This document shows, piece after piece, positions 36,663 to 50,389 of a stretch of 64,000 bases of DNA. Under the pieces are notes generated by a model. That model saw nothing but the letters and a program-made list of their open reading frames with translations, did not search any database and had not been told where the DNA came from. A program made the position numbers and the translations under genes. The first letter of the stretch is position 1. Each line of letters starts with the position of its first letter. This DNA comes from Oxytricha trifallax (lineage: Eukaryota; Ciliophora; Spirotrichea; Sporadotrichida; Oxytrichidae): NCBI GenBank assembly GCA_000711775.1, contig ARYC01001168.1:1-64000 (forward strand), read 5' to 3'.

Positions 36663-38744
36663 TCACTTTCCACCTCTGCCTCTCATGCTTCTGCCCATTT
36701 GGGGTCTGGGTCTTCCACCACCAGTTTGACCTGTTAGTCTTCCAGCAGCCTCAGCTTATTATTGTTCACTCTTTGGGTTTCTAATAGTTTGATCTACTGA
36801 TAAAATGGTGCATGCGGCTTCAGTTGCAGCACTGATCATAACAAATAGACTAATTTATTTAATAAAGTAGGTATAACTATACGTTGATTCTAACAAGTTC
36901 TGGTTCCCAGACGAATTCCTTGTACATATCTCCGACTCTTCCGTTGAGGACGTCAACACCAAACCAGATACCTTCGTCGGCATCGATGGTGTGCTTTTAT
37001 CTGAGCTTGTTCAAGACATCAGTTGAGTCCATTCCTGAGTTCTCAGCAAGAGTCTTGGGGATGATCTCAAGAGCCTTGGCGAAACCGTTGACAACCAATT
37101 GTTGCTTGCCACCGATTGATCTCAAGTACTCTCTCAAGAATCTGGAAAGTTCCATTTCAATGGCACCACCACCGGCAACGACAGCGTTGGCCTTGACGGC
37201 TCTTCTTACGATCATGATAGCATCATTGAGAGATCTCTCAGCCTCTTCGATGTATTCATACCCTTGAATATATTTTTAATTAAATTAAATTTATAAATTA
37301 ATATCATCTGGCAATAAATAATTACAATTAAGTAAATAATATTTAAGAAGCATTAATTTACATTTTAAATATCTATAAGGTAGTTTAAAGATTAATAGAC
37401 ACAATGTTATATAAATTCAATATTGTTCTATGCTTATGCATTACAGACTCTTACAGTTTTTAACTTTATTAATTAATACTAAACCAATAATTATAAAACA
37501 CATAATTTTGGAGTTAATAATTGATCAGCACCTCCTCTTAAGACAATAGTGCAAGATTTGGTTCCAACGCAACCAGTGAAGATGTTGTATCTTTCGTTTC
37601 CGATTTGTTTCTCTTCGAAAACACCGCAGGTTCCCAACACGTCTTCGGTGATACCGTTGACGGTGGTTTGGACAACACCACCAGTGGACTTGGCGAGTCT
37701 GAGAAGATCGTCATGGGGAACTCTACCAGCGCAGAAGAGACCTCTGTCGGCAAAGTATTGAGTGGCCAAATCACCAATTGGCAACTTAGAGAGGATGACT
37801 TATGATCCTGACTTGATGATTTTGTCGAGCTTTTCGTAGATAATGTTCCATTCGGCATCAACGATCTTTTGATAGTCTTCTGGGGATTCAAGTCTAACTT
37901 CAGCGTTTTCTTTTTCTGATTTCAACTCAAGTTCGAGGTTCAACAAGCAGATCTTTGGGTTGGTGAACTTTTTAAAAAACATATTACGATTAATCCAAAC
38001 TTCTTTGGTTGTTGCTCGAAACCAGCATATGAGAAAGTCTTTCTGAAAGCGACACCCTCGACCAAGAAAGAGTCAGTGACTGAACCTCCAGTGATTTTCT
38101 TAATACCGATAAGATTCTTATCTAAGTCCTCTTCGAGGAGCTCGACAGCTTGCACGACCATCTCTGAGAAGAATTCTTTATATTTGGAGATAATTTTGGA
38201 GTTGAGTGAAGTTTGAGCGCACTTCTTGAGGATGTCACGTCTGCCTTCTTGTTCAGCAATTTTAATTGAGCATTCTCTGATTCTCTCTACGGATTTGGTC
38301 ATAGCATCTCTGTAACCCTTGATGATAACAGATGGGTGCATGCCCTCCTCGATGAAGACCTTGCTTTGGTTCAATAGTTCACCTGCGAATAGGACGACAC
38401 TGGTGGTACCATCACCAACTTCGTTGTCTTGTGACTTGGCAATATCAACGAGAGTCTTGGCGGCGGGATGAACGATGTCCAAAAGTTGAATAATTGTAGC
38501 GCCATCATTTGAAATGGTTACTTGTCTTTGTTGATGAATCAATTTATCCATACCTCTGGGTCCTATAATAGGGAGTTAATATTCCATCTGCTTCAATATA
38601 TAATCATAATCTTGACTAAATCAACATACCTAGAGTAGTCTTGACAACATCGACGATGGATTGGCAGGCATTAATGTTTGAAATGATTTGACCCTTGCCA
38701 CTTGATTCTTCAGTTCCCTCTCTGAGGATTACAATGCTTGGATT
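36663..38744 (-). CDS. CCT7: T-complex chaperonin subunit eta (CCT7)
   Basis: A subunit of the cytosolic CCT/TRiC ring that folds actin and tubulin. It is identified by close alignment to CCT-eta: [12 protein letters not shown] near the N-terminus, [11 protein letters not shown], the ATP-loop [86 protein letters not shown], and a Gly/Arg tail ending [10 protein letters not shown]. The IES at 37268-37520 (TCAA pointers) joins GGADQ to [11 protein letters not shown]; one at 37971-37997 (AAGTT) joins QPKK to FTNPK. A GT-AG intron lies near 38563-38628 and another insert near 36840-36890. The first few codons and the start lie upstream of 38744 and were not found. Confidence 0.95.
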
Positions 38745-39551
38745 CTATAATACGATGTTACAATCTAATTTTATATAAGGAATGCATTCAAACTTATATT
38801 CCTAAGAAAATTATGAATAACAATATTATTCATAAATTTATATCCCATATTTTCTTTAGAGTGAATCATAAATTATAGCACTAGGCACAGCTATGAGCCA
38901 TTTTTGTTTCATAGCTTTGATTTATTGTAGACATTTGCAAGTCAAAAATGAGAGGCAAATTTTTTTAAGGGGCAATCTAATCTTTATAATTAAAAAAGCT
39001 TAATTTAATAATGGTTAGAATGTTATTCTTATTCAAATTTTCATACTTTTAGCAATACTAGAAATTTACCAAGATAATCTATATTTTAAAATTATACTCT
39101 AAGATTTGTGATTTATTTTTGATTAAAAAATTTACTTATAAGCCTTTATACCTCTTGCATGGAATTTTTATTGATAAGTTATTTATTTTGATTCTCTTAA
39201 CTTGTTTTTCTTTTACACTTATAAATTTTATAATTACTTATATTGTAAATTGTAAAGTATATAATGTGATACAGTTTAACTTTATGATTATTATTTAAAT
39301 ATTAAGATTTTCAAATAAATTAAATTTTTCACTTAATTTCACTCACAATTTCTAATAAAACTTATGTCCTAAATTTGTGAGAGAATTACTTACAAGTAGA
39401 TAGCTCATATTTAAATCTTTGAATTATATATATTATAATCTTCCTATATATTACTTTTTATAACTCTCATAATAGTAAAACATAGTGAATTACTCGTGGA
39501 AATGTATTCGATTAATTTAAAATTTAAATTATAAATTTGAAAAATTAAAAA
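38745..39551. other. AT-rich spacer between divergent genes
   Basis: About 800 bases, very AT-rich. It should contain the missing first exon of CCT7 or an MDS boundary, but no convincing short exon could be singled out. No repeats seen. Confidence 0.55.
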
Positions 39552-42500
39552 ATGTTGAGACCTCAAGCATCTGCATCAATGTCTCTATAGCAGTCCAGGC
39601 GAGAGGGCTATTTAAGTCCCAAAATTGACTCTGCTTTCTTGAATAGTCTCAATATGCCGCTCTAAATTCAATCTAATAAAAAATCAAATAATAAAGTTGT
39701 GGTGAACTAGGGGAATCCATAAATGACTGGGTACATGAACATTAATTAGTAAAACACTTTAAAAAATTATAAATAATTGTGAATTAGTAATTACTGTAAA
39801 TATTAAAGTTATCAATGTATTAAAGCTTATATTAGTTTATTTTTAAAAAAATGCTTATTTTTCTAGTTTTAAACAATAGTTTATTCAGTCTTAATAATAG
39901 AAAAGCTGAATAAAACATGCACAAAAATCAATTTTAATTCCTAAACATAATATAAATCTATGAAATATAACTCTGTGGTTTATAATAACTAGCAGCAAGA
40001 TTAATTTAAGATTCTTTTGAAAAATTCATAAAATGAATACTCTAAATCATACCACATCATATTAATTTTTATTTTTTTTTATAGCGACGAGTAACCCTTA
40101 CGGACTAGAATTTAACCTTAGCAAGTGTATGAATTAAAAACAATCATTAAATATAAAGATACCAGCTAACTGCAAAAGCATTAATATTTCTTTACATGTA
40201 TAATTATAAATATATAAGATACAGATGTATTAGCATGAGGACTTCAAAACAGCCAGAATCAATTGAAAAGTTATGATTAGTCTCTAGCATACACTACAGA
40301 TAGGTATTACTTCAATCGTAAAGTTAGAAAAGAACTTACAAATAATGACTTCAATCACTTCAAATAGAGTGTTTGATACATAAAATTACAATTAAAATGA
40401 ATTGCCATTCAAAGGAGGGGAATACATAGACTTCAAACATCGTTTAGTTCAATTGTAAAAGACTAGATACAGGCATAGATGCTTAATTTAAGCAATACAT
40501 TAATATCTTATATTGATACTTTGTTAAAGTTCTATCAGAGAAAAGTTCAACTAATTCTAGCAAAGATAATAGTAAGTAATTTTAGAATGAATTTTTAATT
40601 GGTAAAATAGGTGTCCTAATAAACTTGCTTCTTGGGAAATAGATTCAAAAATATCAAGTGTAACCCCCAAACCAAATTATTGAAAAGTTTAACTAAGTAG
40701 CATCCAATCAAAAAAGTAGATAAAAGATCAAATAGTCAAAAACTACTGAGAATATCAATCATAATGCTTAGTAGAATTAAATACTATCACAAATCCAAAA
40801 TAATGCTCATTAATAAAGCAAGCCAAGTTCAGCTTAGAATTATTCCGCTAAAAATGCTATGTCTTCCTAGTAGTTTTAGCAGACTGTTTTTGACAGATTT
40901 TAGAATCAGATTCAATCACCCAAAATGCAATAGTAAAATTTATAAAATTCTTTAACTTAAAATTCAACGAGCCAGCATAGTAAAAGTATGAAAAGTTTAT
41001 AACCAAGATTTATGGATTCTAACTAGAACCCAATTATTTCATCAATTCAAAGCTAAGATTTCATTATATATATTAATATTTCCAATCAATAAACTTTGAC
41101 AATAACTAAAACAAGATAGTCTCATAAAGAGAATCAAGACATAGGCAAGGCCTTTCAGAATATGATTTGCCTTAGTCTACAAATAATATTCAATTAAATG
41201 AGTAATAGTTAAGAAAACGCCCACTTTCATCAAATCATTAAGCTAAAAATTAAAACAATGTTGAAGTACTCAGTGAGGGAAGTATGCGAAAAACTAGTAA
41301 ATCAAGAAAAGGCAAGTCATAAAGGAAGAGTTAAAATACTAGGCTATTAAGTGGATCATCTACAGGAAAAAGTCATAATAAACAAAACAGTCAACTACTT
41401 AACAACTTTTTAATAGCAAGTGGTCATAAAAATTTGAATTCTTTAAGAGTCGGATAAATCATTGATTCACCAACTGCCAGCAATTTTAGGAGAAACCCTT
41501 AGTTGTCAACTATTAGAAATTCTTAAGAGTCAATAGATTTTGCTTCAACATTTTATCAAAATCATGGATTATAAAATACATTTTCTCCTCCTAATGTTTC
41601 CAGAAAGACTAATATCTTACCATAAAAAGAAAGTCACTAATTTTAAGAGTTCTCTAAGAAATTTAACAAAAAGCTCTCAGCTTAGCCCTTTACCTCATCA
41701 CAATTGAGTTGTTAAAATACTTTGCAATTTGACATGGTATAAAAACATCCTCACAAATATTCCCCTTAAAAGTCTTAAATTATCTCAAAGAAAGATAAAA
41801 ATCATAACAAAGAAAACCAAAATTTCAATAGTAACTAAAAACCAAAGCTCTAAAGCGAAAGATCTAATATGAATATGCCCTTAAGCATTTAGAATCACAT
41901 TAATAAGAATAATATAGCTACCTAGAGACTTTAAAAGAGTGTGAAAGTAGCAGCAAGTTAAATTCTAACTGAGGATGTTTTATACAAACTTAAGCAAGAA
42001 GTAAAGAAACAAGTTTTAAAGCGCTAAGACAAGGAAAATAAAGAGAAATTAGAAAAATAGGCTGCTAAACATGTGGCTAGCGTTATACCATTTGAAATGA
42101 AATAGAAAATGAGGTAGAAGAAACTATTGCAATCTTAAATGAGAGATGATCAAAACGAGATATTTTAGGTGAATCATGAATAAATTAAATCACCAAATAG
42201 TAAAACTCCAAAGATTAGTAAAGACGAATTAGATAAAATTAAATCAGAGTAGGAGTTCAAAAAGAGAAGAAAGCTTGAGTTGAAAAAGAAGAGGGAGGAT
42301 GAAAGAAAAGAGCAGTAAATGTGTTACTAAATCATTAAGAAATCTATGAGTAATTCTCCATTGAAAAGAGGAAATCATTCTTTATCACCTAAAACTAAAC
42401 TGGGAAATTATAAGTAGGAGTAAGCTAAGCAAGAGAACATAATAAGGATCGAAAGTGTTGATGAATTTGAAAACAGAGGATCATTTGATAATTTTGATAA

Positions 42501-42922
42501 TGACTCAGAATTCGATCGACTGGATGACATTATGAATCATCAAACGAAGTAGCATCTAAACATTGATTAATAAGATATTTAGTAAAACAGCATTTCGCCC
42601 AATCAAAGAGCATGAAATATTTTATTCATTTAATATTTAAAGAGCCAATGCTTAGCCATCACAGTAGCACTCCCCATTTCGGAAGAAACTAGTAATGAAT
42701 GGCAAACATTTTGAGTATCAACCCTTCAGTAATACAGCAATATTAAATGAAGAATTATAATAGAATCTAATAAAATATAATTCCATTAAAACTATATCTA
42801 ATGCACAAAGCAATATTTTATAATAATAATTATTTTTAAATTATTAGCATTTTAACTTTAAAAAAATACTTCCTTTGAATGAAAATACTAAGGGAAAAAA
42901 TATTTATTTTATTGATAAGTGA
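39552..42922 (+). CDS. long Q/N-rich protein in several MDSs (unknown)
   Basis: Start MLRPQASASMSLQQSRREG at 39552. Open blocks with many TAA/TAG Gln codons follow at about 40080-40200, 40250-40370, 40530-41100, 41100-41500 and 41900-42615. The C-terminal part is strongly charged (DKENKEKLEKQAAKH, KKRRKLELKKKRED) and then acidic (DSEFDRLDDIMNHQ). An IES at 42612-42638 bounded by AAAGAGC joins NQRA to NAQPSQQHSPF, with the stop at 42922. Several junctions between 39750 and 41900 are unresolved, so order and completeness of the middle are inferred. A decayed duplicate of its last two segments lies at 49098-49430. Confidence 0.6.
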
Positions 42923-43079
42923 AACTTTAAACTCAAAATGAGAAAAAAACTATAATTTACTTATCTAATATTTTAATTATCTTTAAAAAAATGATTAATT
43001 TATTCAAATTTAAAAATACTTGCTAATTTATTAGCACATAAATTATGCTTTTTGTTCTAATTTTTAATTAATTAATTCA

Positions 43080-46000
43080 AGATCTTCCTTCTAATCGCCC
43101 TATTAAGTGCAAATGCTGAGATCGGCTGACGGGAACTTAATGAGTGGGTCACAAGATAACTTTAGCATTAAAAAATTTACTATAATTTATTTCAATGAAT
43201 CATTAATCCATCATTTCAAGGCTTGGACTAAAAGCAAATTTAATCATCAAAATAATTCTTTATGTATTGCTAAACACATTTTATTTGTAGATAATCAATG
43301 AAAATAATTAATATTTAATATTATAACTCTGAGTATCAATGTGTGTAAAAATCACTCAATAATATTATTATGAAAATATGTTAAACAGTAAAGACCATCA
43401 TAATTCGTTTTAAATTAAGTAATATACAGCCCTCTCTGTTTAATTGATTTAAATTATTTTTGCTTTTGAATAGTTACATAAATTCAAGATTCTCTAATTA
43501 AATAATAATCCCCAGTTGATCCACAAAAATTATTTGATAGAATTATTCAGTTTATTTTTATTAAAAATAATTTATTAAAATAATTTTTCGTTATCAATAC
43601 TTAAAACAAACTTAACAAATTGACGAAGTCTTAGCTATACATCCTGTAACAGATTTAAAAAATTATAAATAAAAATCAAGAGAGTAATCAAGATTCAATA
43701 TAGATAAAATATATTTTAATGCAGATAAAAAAATTTAATTTTTTTGAAAAAATAGATTAAATTATTATTTTTAAATAGTAAATTAAATCAATATAATGTC
43801 ATGAACTTACTTAATTTAAATTGCCTTTAACATATTTATAATTTTAAATTCCAAATAATTAAATATTTATAATACAAAATCTATAATACTTTGTCTAGAT
43901 TCTGAATTAATAAATAAATGAAATCTAGTTAGAATTAAGTTCACTTAATGGCATTATTTTAAGCAATATATAATAATTTGAACTTTTTCTAAGCTTAGCT
44001 AAATTCATAATATTATATATGTTACCTTAAGTATTGACCAATATCTAATCCAATAAAGACGAGGTAGTCTCAGAGATTTAAAACTCCAAAAAGAATTGTT
44101 ATTCTAGTTTATTTTAAAAATCTTGATAAAAATTATTAAGTTTTTAATTAAAAAAAGTTTGAATAAAATTCAAAGGAAATTATTTATAAAAATAAAATTT
44201 TGTTTTTATGAAAATAAAAACAGAAAAGAGGAATTGAAGTAAGGAATAAAATTTGTTTTTAATAACTTATAATTTAATTTAATTTTTCTTGGAATATTAT
44301 GTATTCATTTTTTATTTGATTATGGAGGCCTTTTAATAAATATTGAATTAATATACAATTTTATCAAAGAGACTGTAAAAAGATTTAAGATTTTATATTG
44401 ATAAAAAAAATGTTTTTGACTTAATCGAAACAGCAAAACCTTAAACTAAAACAAGACAACCTCGCAACTATGAAATATTTTCAAATAATTCACAAGAATA
44501 AATAGAGCAAGGAGTAGGCCACTGACTTGGCATAGTTGAATGCTATCTGCACAGTTATTTAGAAATATAATATAAATTAAATTGAGGGAAAAGCTTAGGA
44601 TTGACAGGGAATTCAGAATACTAAGACAGAAATATTAAGTAAACTTTATATAATGATTAAAGCAAGCCATTTGCTATGCAGTTCAAGTAGAGCGCAAAAA
44701 TTAAACAAACTGAAAACGTAATAATTTACTATGAATATGAAGAACTTATAATAACTTTAGTTTAAAAATTTTAGACTCCCCCCCATGAAAACTTTACCCA
44801 AATCATATAATTTTTTTTACGAAATCAGAATTTTTTTCCAAACCTTAAATCATGACAAAAAATCCCATAAGACCAAAAGCTAAAAAAAAACCAAAGATTT
44901 TCGCTTGCGGATTTAAGATTAGGATTTTGAAAAAAAATTATGATTTGGGAAAAGTTTTTTTTGGGAGGGCCTCAAATTTTAAACTATAAATCACGTATCT
45001 TATATTTTAAGATATTGGCAACAGAGAGATTGCTACTGTTTTTAAGAGTCCTTCCATTGAAGATTCAGCAAACTAAAGTACAAATTATAGATAAAATCTG
45101 ATGATTCGAGCAATATGTTTGGCTACCAACCTGTAAAATAGTTACATAACATCTTGTTGTAAGAGAGTGAGTTATAATAAAGTATATCAATATTTTTAAT
45201 TTTAACAGCAGCCCCAGTAGTATTGAATGCATTTATTTAAGAGGAGGACCATAATATTATGTAACTCCATCGAAGAGGATTCTTTAAAAACAAATAAGAA
45301 CAGAGTTTAGATTCAAGAAGCCATCCCCAGATTCAAATGTAAAATTACCAGAGCCTATAGTAATTTATAGAACATATTATATGTTCATAAAACATATTTA
45401 TCAAATAATAATTTAAACTGTCCACTTTATAATTAAAGACCTATAAGGCTAAGATAAAAATATTAAGCATTAATTATTATTAATATTATTCTTGAAATTT
45501 TGATTAATTTGCTCTAGTTAATTATAAAGCTGTTCTATAAAATAAATTCCTTAATATATTAAAAGATGTTTTGAACAAATTTTATTGCATAAAAAGGTTT
45601 ACTAATTGAATTATTATTTAAGAGCAACTTTAATTAAGTATTAAAATGAAATATCTAGCACACCCTTTCAATATATTAATTATCCCATAAATAATTATTA
45701 AAATATTTCAATCACATTGAAAATAACAAATATATAAATCTCAGATATGAATTAGAACTTTGGTAAATAATAAATTTAATGATTTAAAATTTTAATTGAA
45801 GATAGCTTATTTTTTTATTTTTTATGAGTTAAATATTTCGAAAATATCCAAATAATTAGCGATAAAATATAGATTTAAGTTTTTTAAAGAACCTATAACA
45901 AAACCATAAAAGAAAAATTCGATAATTTTATTTGCTTTTGGAATAATTGATTTATAGTTTTCATTTTAAAATATAATTAATTAAATTTCAATTTTTTTCA

Positions 46001-49000
46001 AACAGATTCACTCTGTATATAAATATAGATTGCCCTGGAACTAATTTTCTTGGCTTTAATTAATATCTTAAATATTTTATAAATATATAAATGATGAATG
46101 ATTTGAACAAAGCTTTAAAATAGAAAGTCATATTAAAAATTGATGTCTTCCTTTGGTATAATAGATAAAGAACATTCAGTGAGAACCTACAGTAGAAAGA
46201 AATAGTAGTGTTTTTTATAATTTGATAATGAAAAGCGAGAGATGAGTATAACCAAGAAGCACTTCATGCAGGGCTACCTGAGGCTGTCCAGTCTGCTTGA
46301 TAACTTCGTGAAAGAGCAAGATAGGATGAAGGATGCTGTGAATTTAATATTTAGGGAAAACTAATCAGCAAAATTAGTCTATCAACGGTCCATCATACAT
46401 GTTTATATAAAAACACTCACATTCCTTCGATGTTGAGATCAACAAGCAGTACGAAGACCTATAGTAGAACTTGTTTGGAGGGACAAACGATAATTGTGAC
46501 TAAAGTCTGGGTTACAACACAGTGAGCGGTCGAAGACACTTAATCATAAAAGTTTAATATTTATGACTTTTGATTATCAATATAACTCTCAATTATTTTT
46601 ATTAGATGATATACATCATCTGTAAGATAAATTATATTGAAAATTTTATTAATTTCATAAAAATTGAATCTTCATTTATTCTTATTATATGAATTATTTG
46701 ATAAAATCTAATAAAAAATTAAATTGAAAAAAAAGTCGTCTGATAGTAAAGAACATTAGTCAAGTTAAATTTTTGAAAGAATACAGATATTAAAGATATG
46801 AAATTAATGCATGAATTTGAAGATGCACTTTAAATGCTATTAAAATATTCAATTATTTATAATTTTTTTTTTATTATTCAAATAAAACATTTTCCTTTAA
46901 TATTTACTTTATAATTTTGAAAGAAACTCAGTTCTAGAAGCTTGCTTTATCCTTTAAAAATCAAATAATTAATACTTTTGACGACTTCTCTAATCTTGAG
47001 GATCTGTCTCTGTCTAAGTTGCTCATCCACTTTTATAATCATCGCTAGCAAGAGATAAAATTTATTATTAGTTTCAATTATAATTTATGCTATAAATACC
47101 AAGCAGCGATGTAAGACTATAAATGTAATTTTATTTATTCATAGATTGAGAACTTGGGAAGTCAGTAACACAAATATATTAGTATAGTATTACCACTCTA
47201 TCACAAGGAAGGGAAAGAAATTCTGTAATTTCCTGACTATTTGGAATCTATGGAAGACATGGAAAAAATCCAGGATAAAAAATTTGATTATGTAGTTGAA
47301 GAAATCATGCAAGGTCTATTGTATAGAGAGCTCAGAGAGAGACCACTTTTCCCAAGAAGACCACTTAGCAAGCTTATGATTTCTAGATAGTTAAGTTCAG
47401 GGAGTGACTGCAGTAAGTCAGCGGATAAAGTAGAAAAAGAGCTATCAATCGAAGGGTAGGCAATCAATTTGGATGACCAAATTACATAAATTGACAATAT
47501 CCTTAAGGAGCTTGCTCCCACCACACCCAGAGGAGATGTTTCAGATAAATTATTAATATTAATATTCTCCTGATCCCATTGAGGATGGCGTTAGAAGCCA
47601 GAAATTTCAATAAATTCCTTCACCTATATTTTCAAATTAAGCATTTGAATTAAAAGATTATTTAAAAAAAGGAAAATTAATGCGAAATAAAAGCTTTGGT
47701 AATTTAATTAGAAAAATATTTAATATCTCGCAAATATTGGTCAATAATTTAAAAAACCGAAACTCTTTTAATTTATTAATGTAATGCTTATATTATATGA
47801 CATTGTTAAAATTTAAATAAGTTGAATTTTTATAATTAGGCTTAATTTGAATATTATTACGCAATGTTGCTTAAATAACAATCAGGTTTTTCGTTTGCTT
47901 GATTAAATCAAAGTAATTGAAATATTTTAATGCAATTCATTTTATTAAAAATTTTCTTATGATAAATTGAACTGGTTATATCTTAAATTTAATCTCACAA
48001 TTTTCTTATAAAAATTTCTTTTAGCTAAAATAGAAATTAATTCCGTAATTTGAAATTAATAATAGTTTATTTCAGATAAATTAATAATTTTGAAAGAACA
48101 ATTTAGAATAGAAACCAGTTGGTCTAATTATTAATAATTAATTTGGATTAATAAAATCAGGCATTTTCATAAAATATTAATAGCATATTTTGTTTGCATC
48201 TATCTTAAATATCATTGGAAAACTAAATCGAAAATTAATCTACTTAAAATCTATAATAATTTAGATAAATTTCTTGGGTATATTTTTATTTTACTTTGTA
48301 AAATTTTTAAAGATTTTAAGGTTAACTATAATAAATCAATAACATATTTTTATATTATTATTATTATTAATATAAAAATTATCTTCAAATATTAAATTGT
48401 ATTTGACATCAAGTGAGAGTAATCCAGATTACTAAAATTAATATTTAAAGATTCTTAAATATTTAAAAACTGCTTATATCTATAATATTGATAGAAATTT
48501 ATGTTATTAAATGTAAACTAAGTGTATTGTCAATCTCTCAAATAAGATACTCTTTAATGGTAAAATTAAAATTTTTTATCCAATTGTATATCATGGTTAA
48601 TTTCATAAAAAAGTTATCTTCGACGCTGTTAACGAGGCTTTAGATGGATTTAGACCCTATGAACTACGAGGACCACCCCTGCCTTGGAGCTTAATTGTGA
48701 ATATTTTACTTGCTCACCAAGGTGAAGTATCGAGTGATGGACTGGATTCAAATTTAGGGTGGCACACTTCCCAAATAGCAGTTGAAGCCAATGTCACAGA
48801 GGGAGAAGGAAATTTTGGAGATGAGGCGAGAAGAGAGACTCGCCAGGATCCTTATCTAGGAGGCAGAGGAAAACGAGTTACTCTGGACTGACTATGAATA
48901 CGAAGAGACCCAAACTAAGATTGATGTAGCGGACATTGTCCTAGAGGAACTCTGTGGTATCATCAAAAATATTGAAAAAATAGTTTTTAAATAAAATCTC
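43080..49000 (+). CDS. DUF4378-like protein, copy 1 (incomplete set of MDSs)
   Basis: Short coding islands separated by long AT-rich stretches. In order: VQMLRSADGNLMSGSQDN (about 43080-43180); KEQATELA-type island (44500-44570); REKLRIDREFRILRQKY (44590-44645); SKPF…YEYEEL (44660-44760); GNREIATVFKSPSIED (45010-45140); a Ser-rich island (45205-45350); EKREMSITKKHFMQGYLRL… (46150-46420); HSFDVEINKQYEDLQQN (46420-46545); NLEDLSLSKLLIHFYNH (46980-47050); IENLGSQQHKYI… to TTPRGDVSD (47145-47560); IFDAVNEALDGFRPYEL…PPLPWS (48610-48690); and VKYRVMDW … TQTKIDVADIVLEELCG (48705-48960). The last two match the DUF4378 region. Required stretches between them are missing here but present in copy 2. Confidence 0.65.
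44774..44973. mobile_element. 200-bp MITE with terminal inverted repeats and 8-bp target duplication
   Basis: About 55-bp imperfect terminal inverted repeats begin GACTCCCCC at the left and, on the other strand, GAGGCCCTCCC at the right; both continue into ACTTT-CCCAAATCATAA. The element is flanked by AAATTTTA at 44766-44773 and 44974-44981. The parallel position in the second copy of this duplicated region (around 50720) lacks it, which gives a natural empty site. No coding capacity. An 8-bp duplication fits hAT-like or similar cut-and-paste transposons. Confidence 0.88.
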
Positions 49001-49097
49001 TTACAATAAAAATACAAAAATACAAACGATAATTTTTAAAGATCTTATTTACTTGAAATTTATATCAAATTATTTGCAATTTCAAAATTTAATCTAG

Positions 49098-49430
49098 ATA
49101 GGAGAACATATTAAGGATCGAAAGTGTTGATGAGTTTGAAAACAGAGGGTCATTTGATAATTTTGAAAATGATTCAGAATTCGATCGACTTGATGACATT
49201 ATGAATCATCTTAACATTGATTAATAAGATATCTAGAAAAACTGCATTTCCCCCAACCAAAGATCATGAATTATTTATTACATTTAATATATAAAGAGCC
49301 AATGGTTACCCATCAAAGTAACACTCCCCATTTATAAAAAAAATAGTAATAAATGGCAATAAATTTGAGTATCAACCCTTCAGTAATACTGCATGCAATA
49401 ACAAATTAGAAATAAAATGATCAAAATTAT
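49098..49430 (+). pseudogene. decayed duplicate of the 3' segments of the 39.5-kb Q/N-rich gene
   Basis: Closely matches 42440-42770: IRIESVDEFENRGSFDNF and EFDRLDDIMNH are recognisable. The small IES is still present between the two segments, so the duplication happened at the level of germline DNA. One pointer copy reads AAAGATC instead of AAAGAGC, an Ile-Arg island is changed, and the right part has lost its frame, so correct excision and translation from this copy are unlikely. Confidence 0.8.
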
Positions 49431-50389
49431 TTTTTTAAAAAAAACTTATGATATAATAATAAATCTCAACATATAAACTTCCACTTTAGTGTATTGTCAT
49501 ATTAATTATATTTCAACGGTTGCATATTGTGAAGATTTTCATTCTTATTCATTTCAGTAATAAATTAATTATATATAGATCTCTATAAAATAGAGTTTCA
49601 GGAATTTAATAATCATAAAAATAAAAATTTTAGAATATTCCATTTTCGCATACTTTAAAGCTATTATTAAAAGGCTTTAAAAAATTTAAAACAAATAATT
49701 CTTTTAGATTTAGTCAAAAAATTAGATATACAAATATCTAAAGTATTATAGATTTAGGGAAATTAATTGATATTAATTTAAATATAATAATATTCGTAAC
49801 TATTTTTAAATCGATTTACTTTTTTATATAATTAAATTTATAATATCAATTATAATTAAGTATTATTTTACATAAGTATTTAATTAATCTAAATAAAATT
49901 GAATTATATTAGTCTAAGTATTACAATGTGTTACGAATTCAGATATAAATTTTGAAACAAAAAATAATCTAAAATAAAATACAATTTTATTTCATTTAAT
50001 TTCAATATATATTAGTAAATGCCAAATTTTAATAATTATAATTGAAAATATAATTAATTTAAAAACAAACTACTCATTGAGTTAATAAATAGATAATTTC
50101 TCCAATTTCTTTCAAAATATTTAACATCTCCCAATAAAGATAATTTAATTATTCAATTATATTCAAGAATTTGAATATAATTTAATTACATTCTAAAAAA
50201 GGAATTATTTTCAAATAAAAAAACTTTCGCATAATTTTCTTAAAAAACATTTAAATTTAAGAAAATACTTTTTAGTTCATAACTTAGCAACAATAACAAT
50301 TTATAAGTTTGTCTAAATATTAATTAGTGTTTAATTAATCTAATTTATAAAGAAAATTATCGATGATGCTTATATAACATCAAAACCTT
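49431..50389. other. AT-rich germline spacer
   Basis: Almost pure A/T with short runs. No coding island or repeat is recognised; it corresponds to the equally featureless 42.9-44.4 kb stretch of copy 1, apart from the 43.1-kb island, which has no clear counterpart here. Confidence 0.55.

Noticed and set aside
36884-37267. Plus-strand open frame opposite the CCT7 gene
   Set aside because: It is the mirror of strongly conserved CCT-eta coding sequence on the minus strand; the GC-richer codons there create an open antisense frame.
44774-44800. Telomeric C4A4 repeat or TBE transposon end
   Set aside because: The C-run is a single homopolymer and not C4A4 units. It forms part of a MITE inverted repeat. 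No transposase resembling TBE genes was seen in the window.
48337-48380. ATT-repeat as a retroposon tail
   Set aside because: Short ATT runs here lack an adjoining hairpin or target duplication and are ordinary low-complexity sequence in AT-rich spacer.
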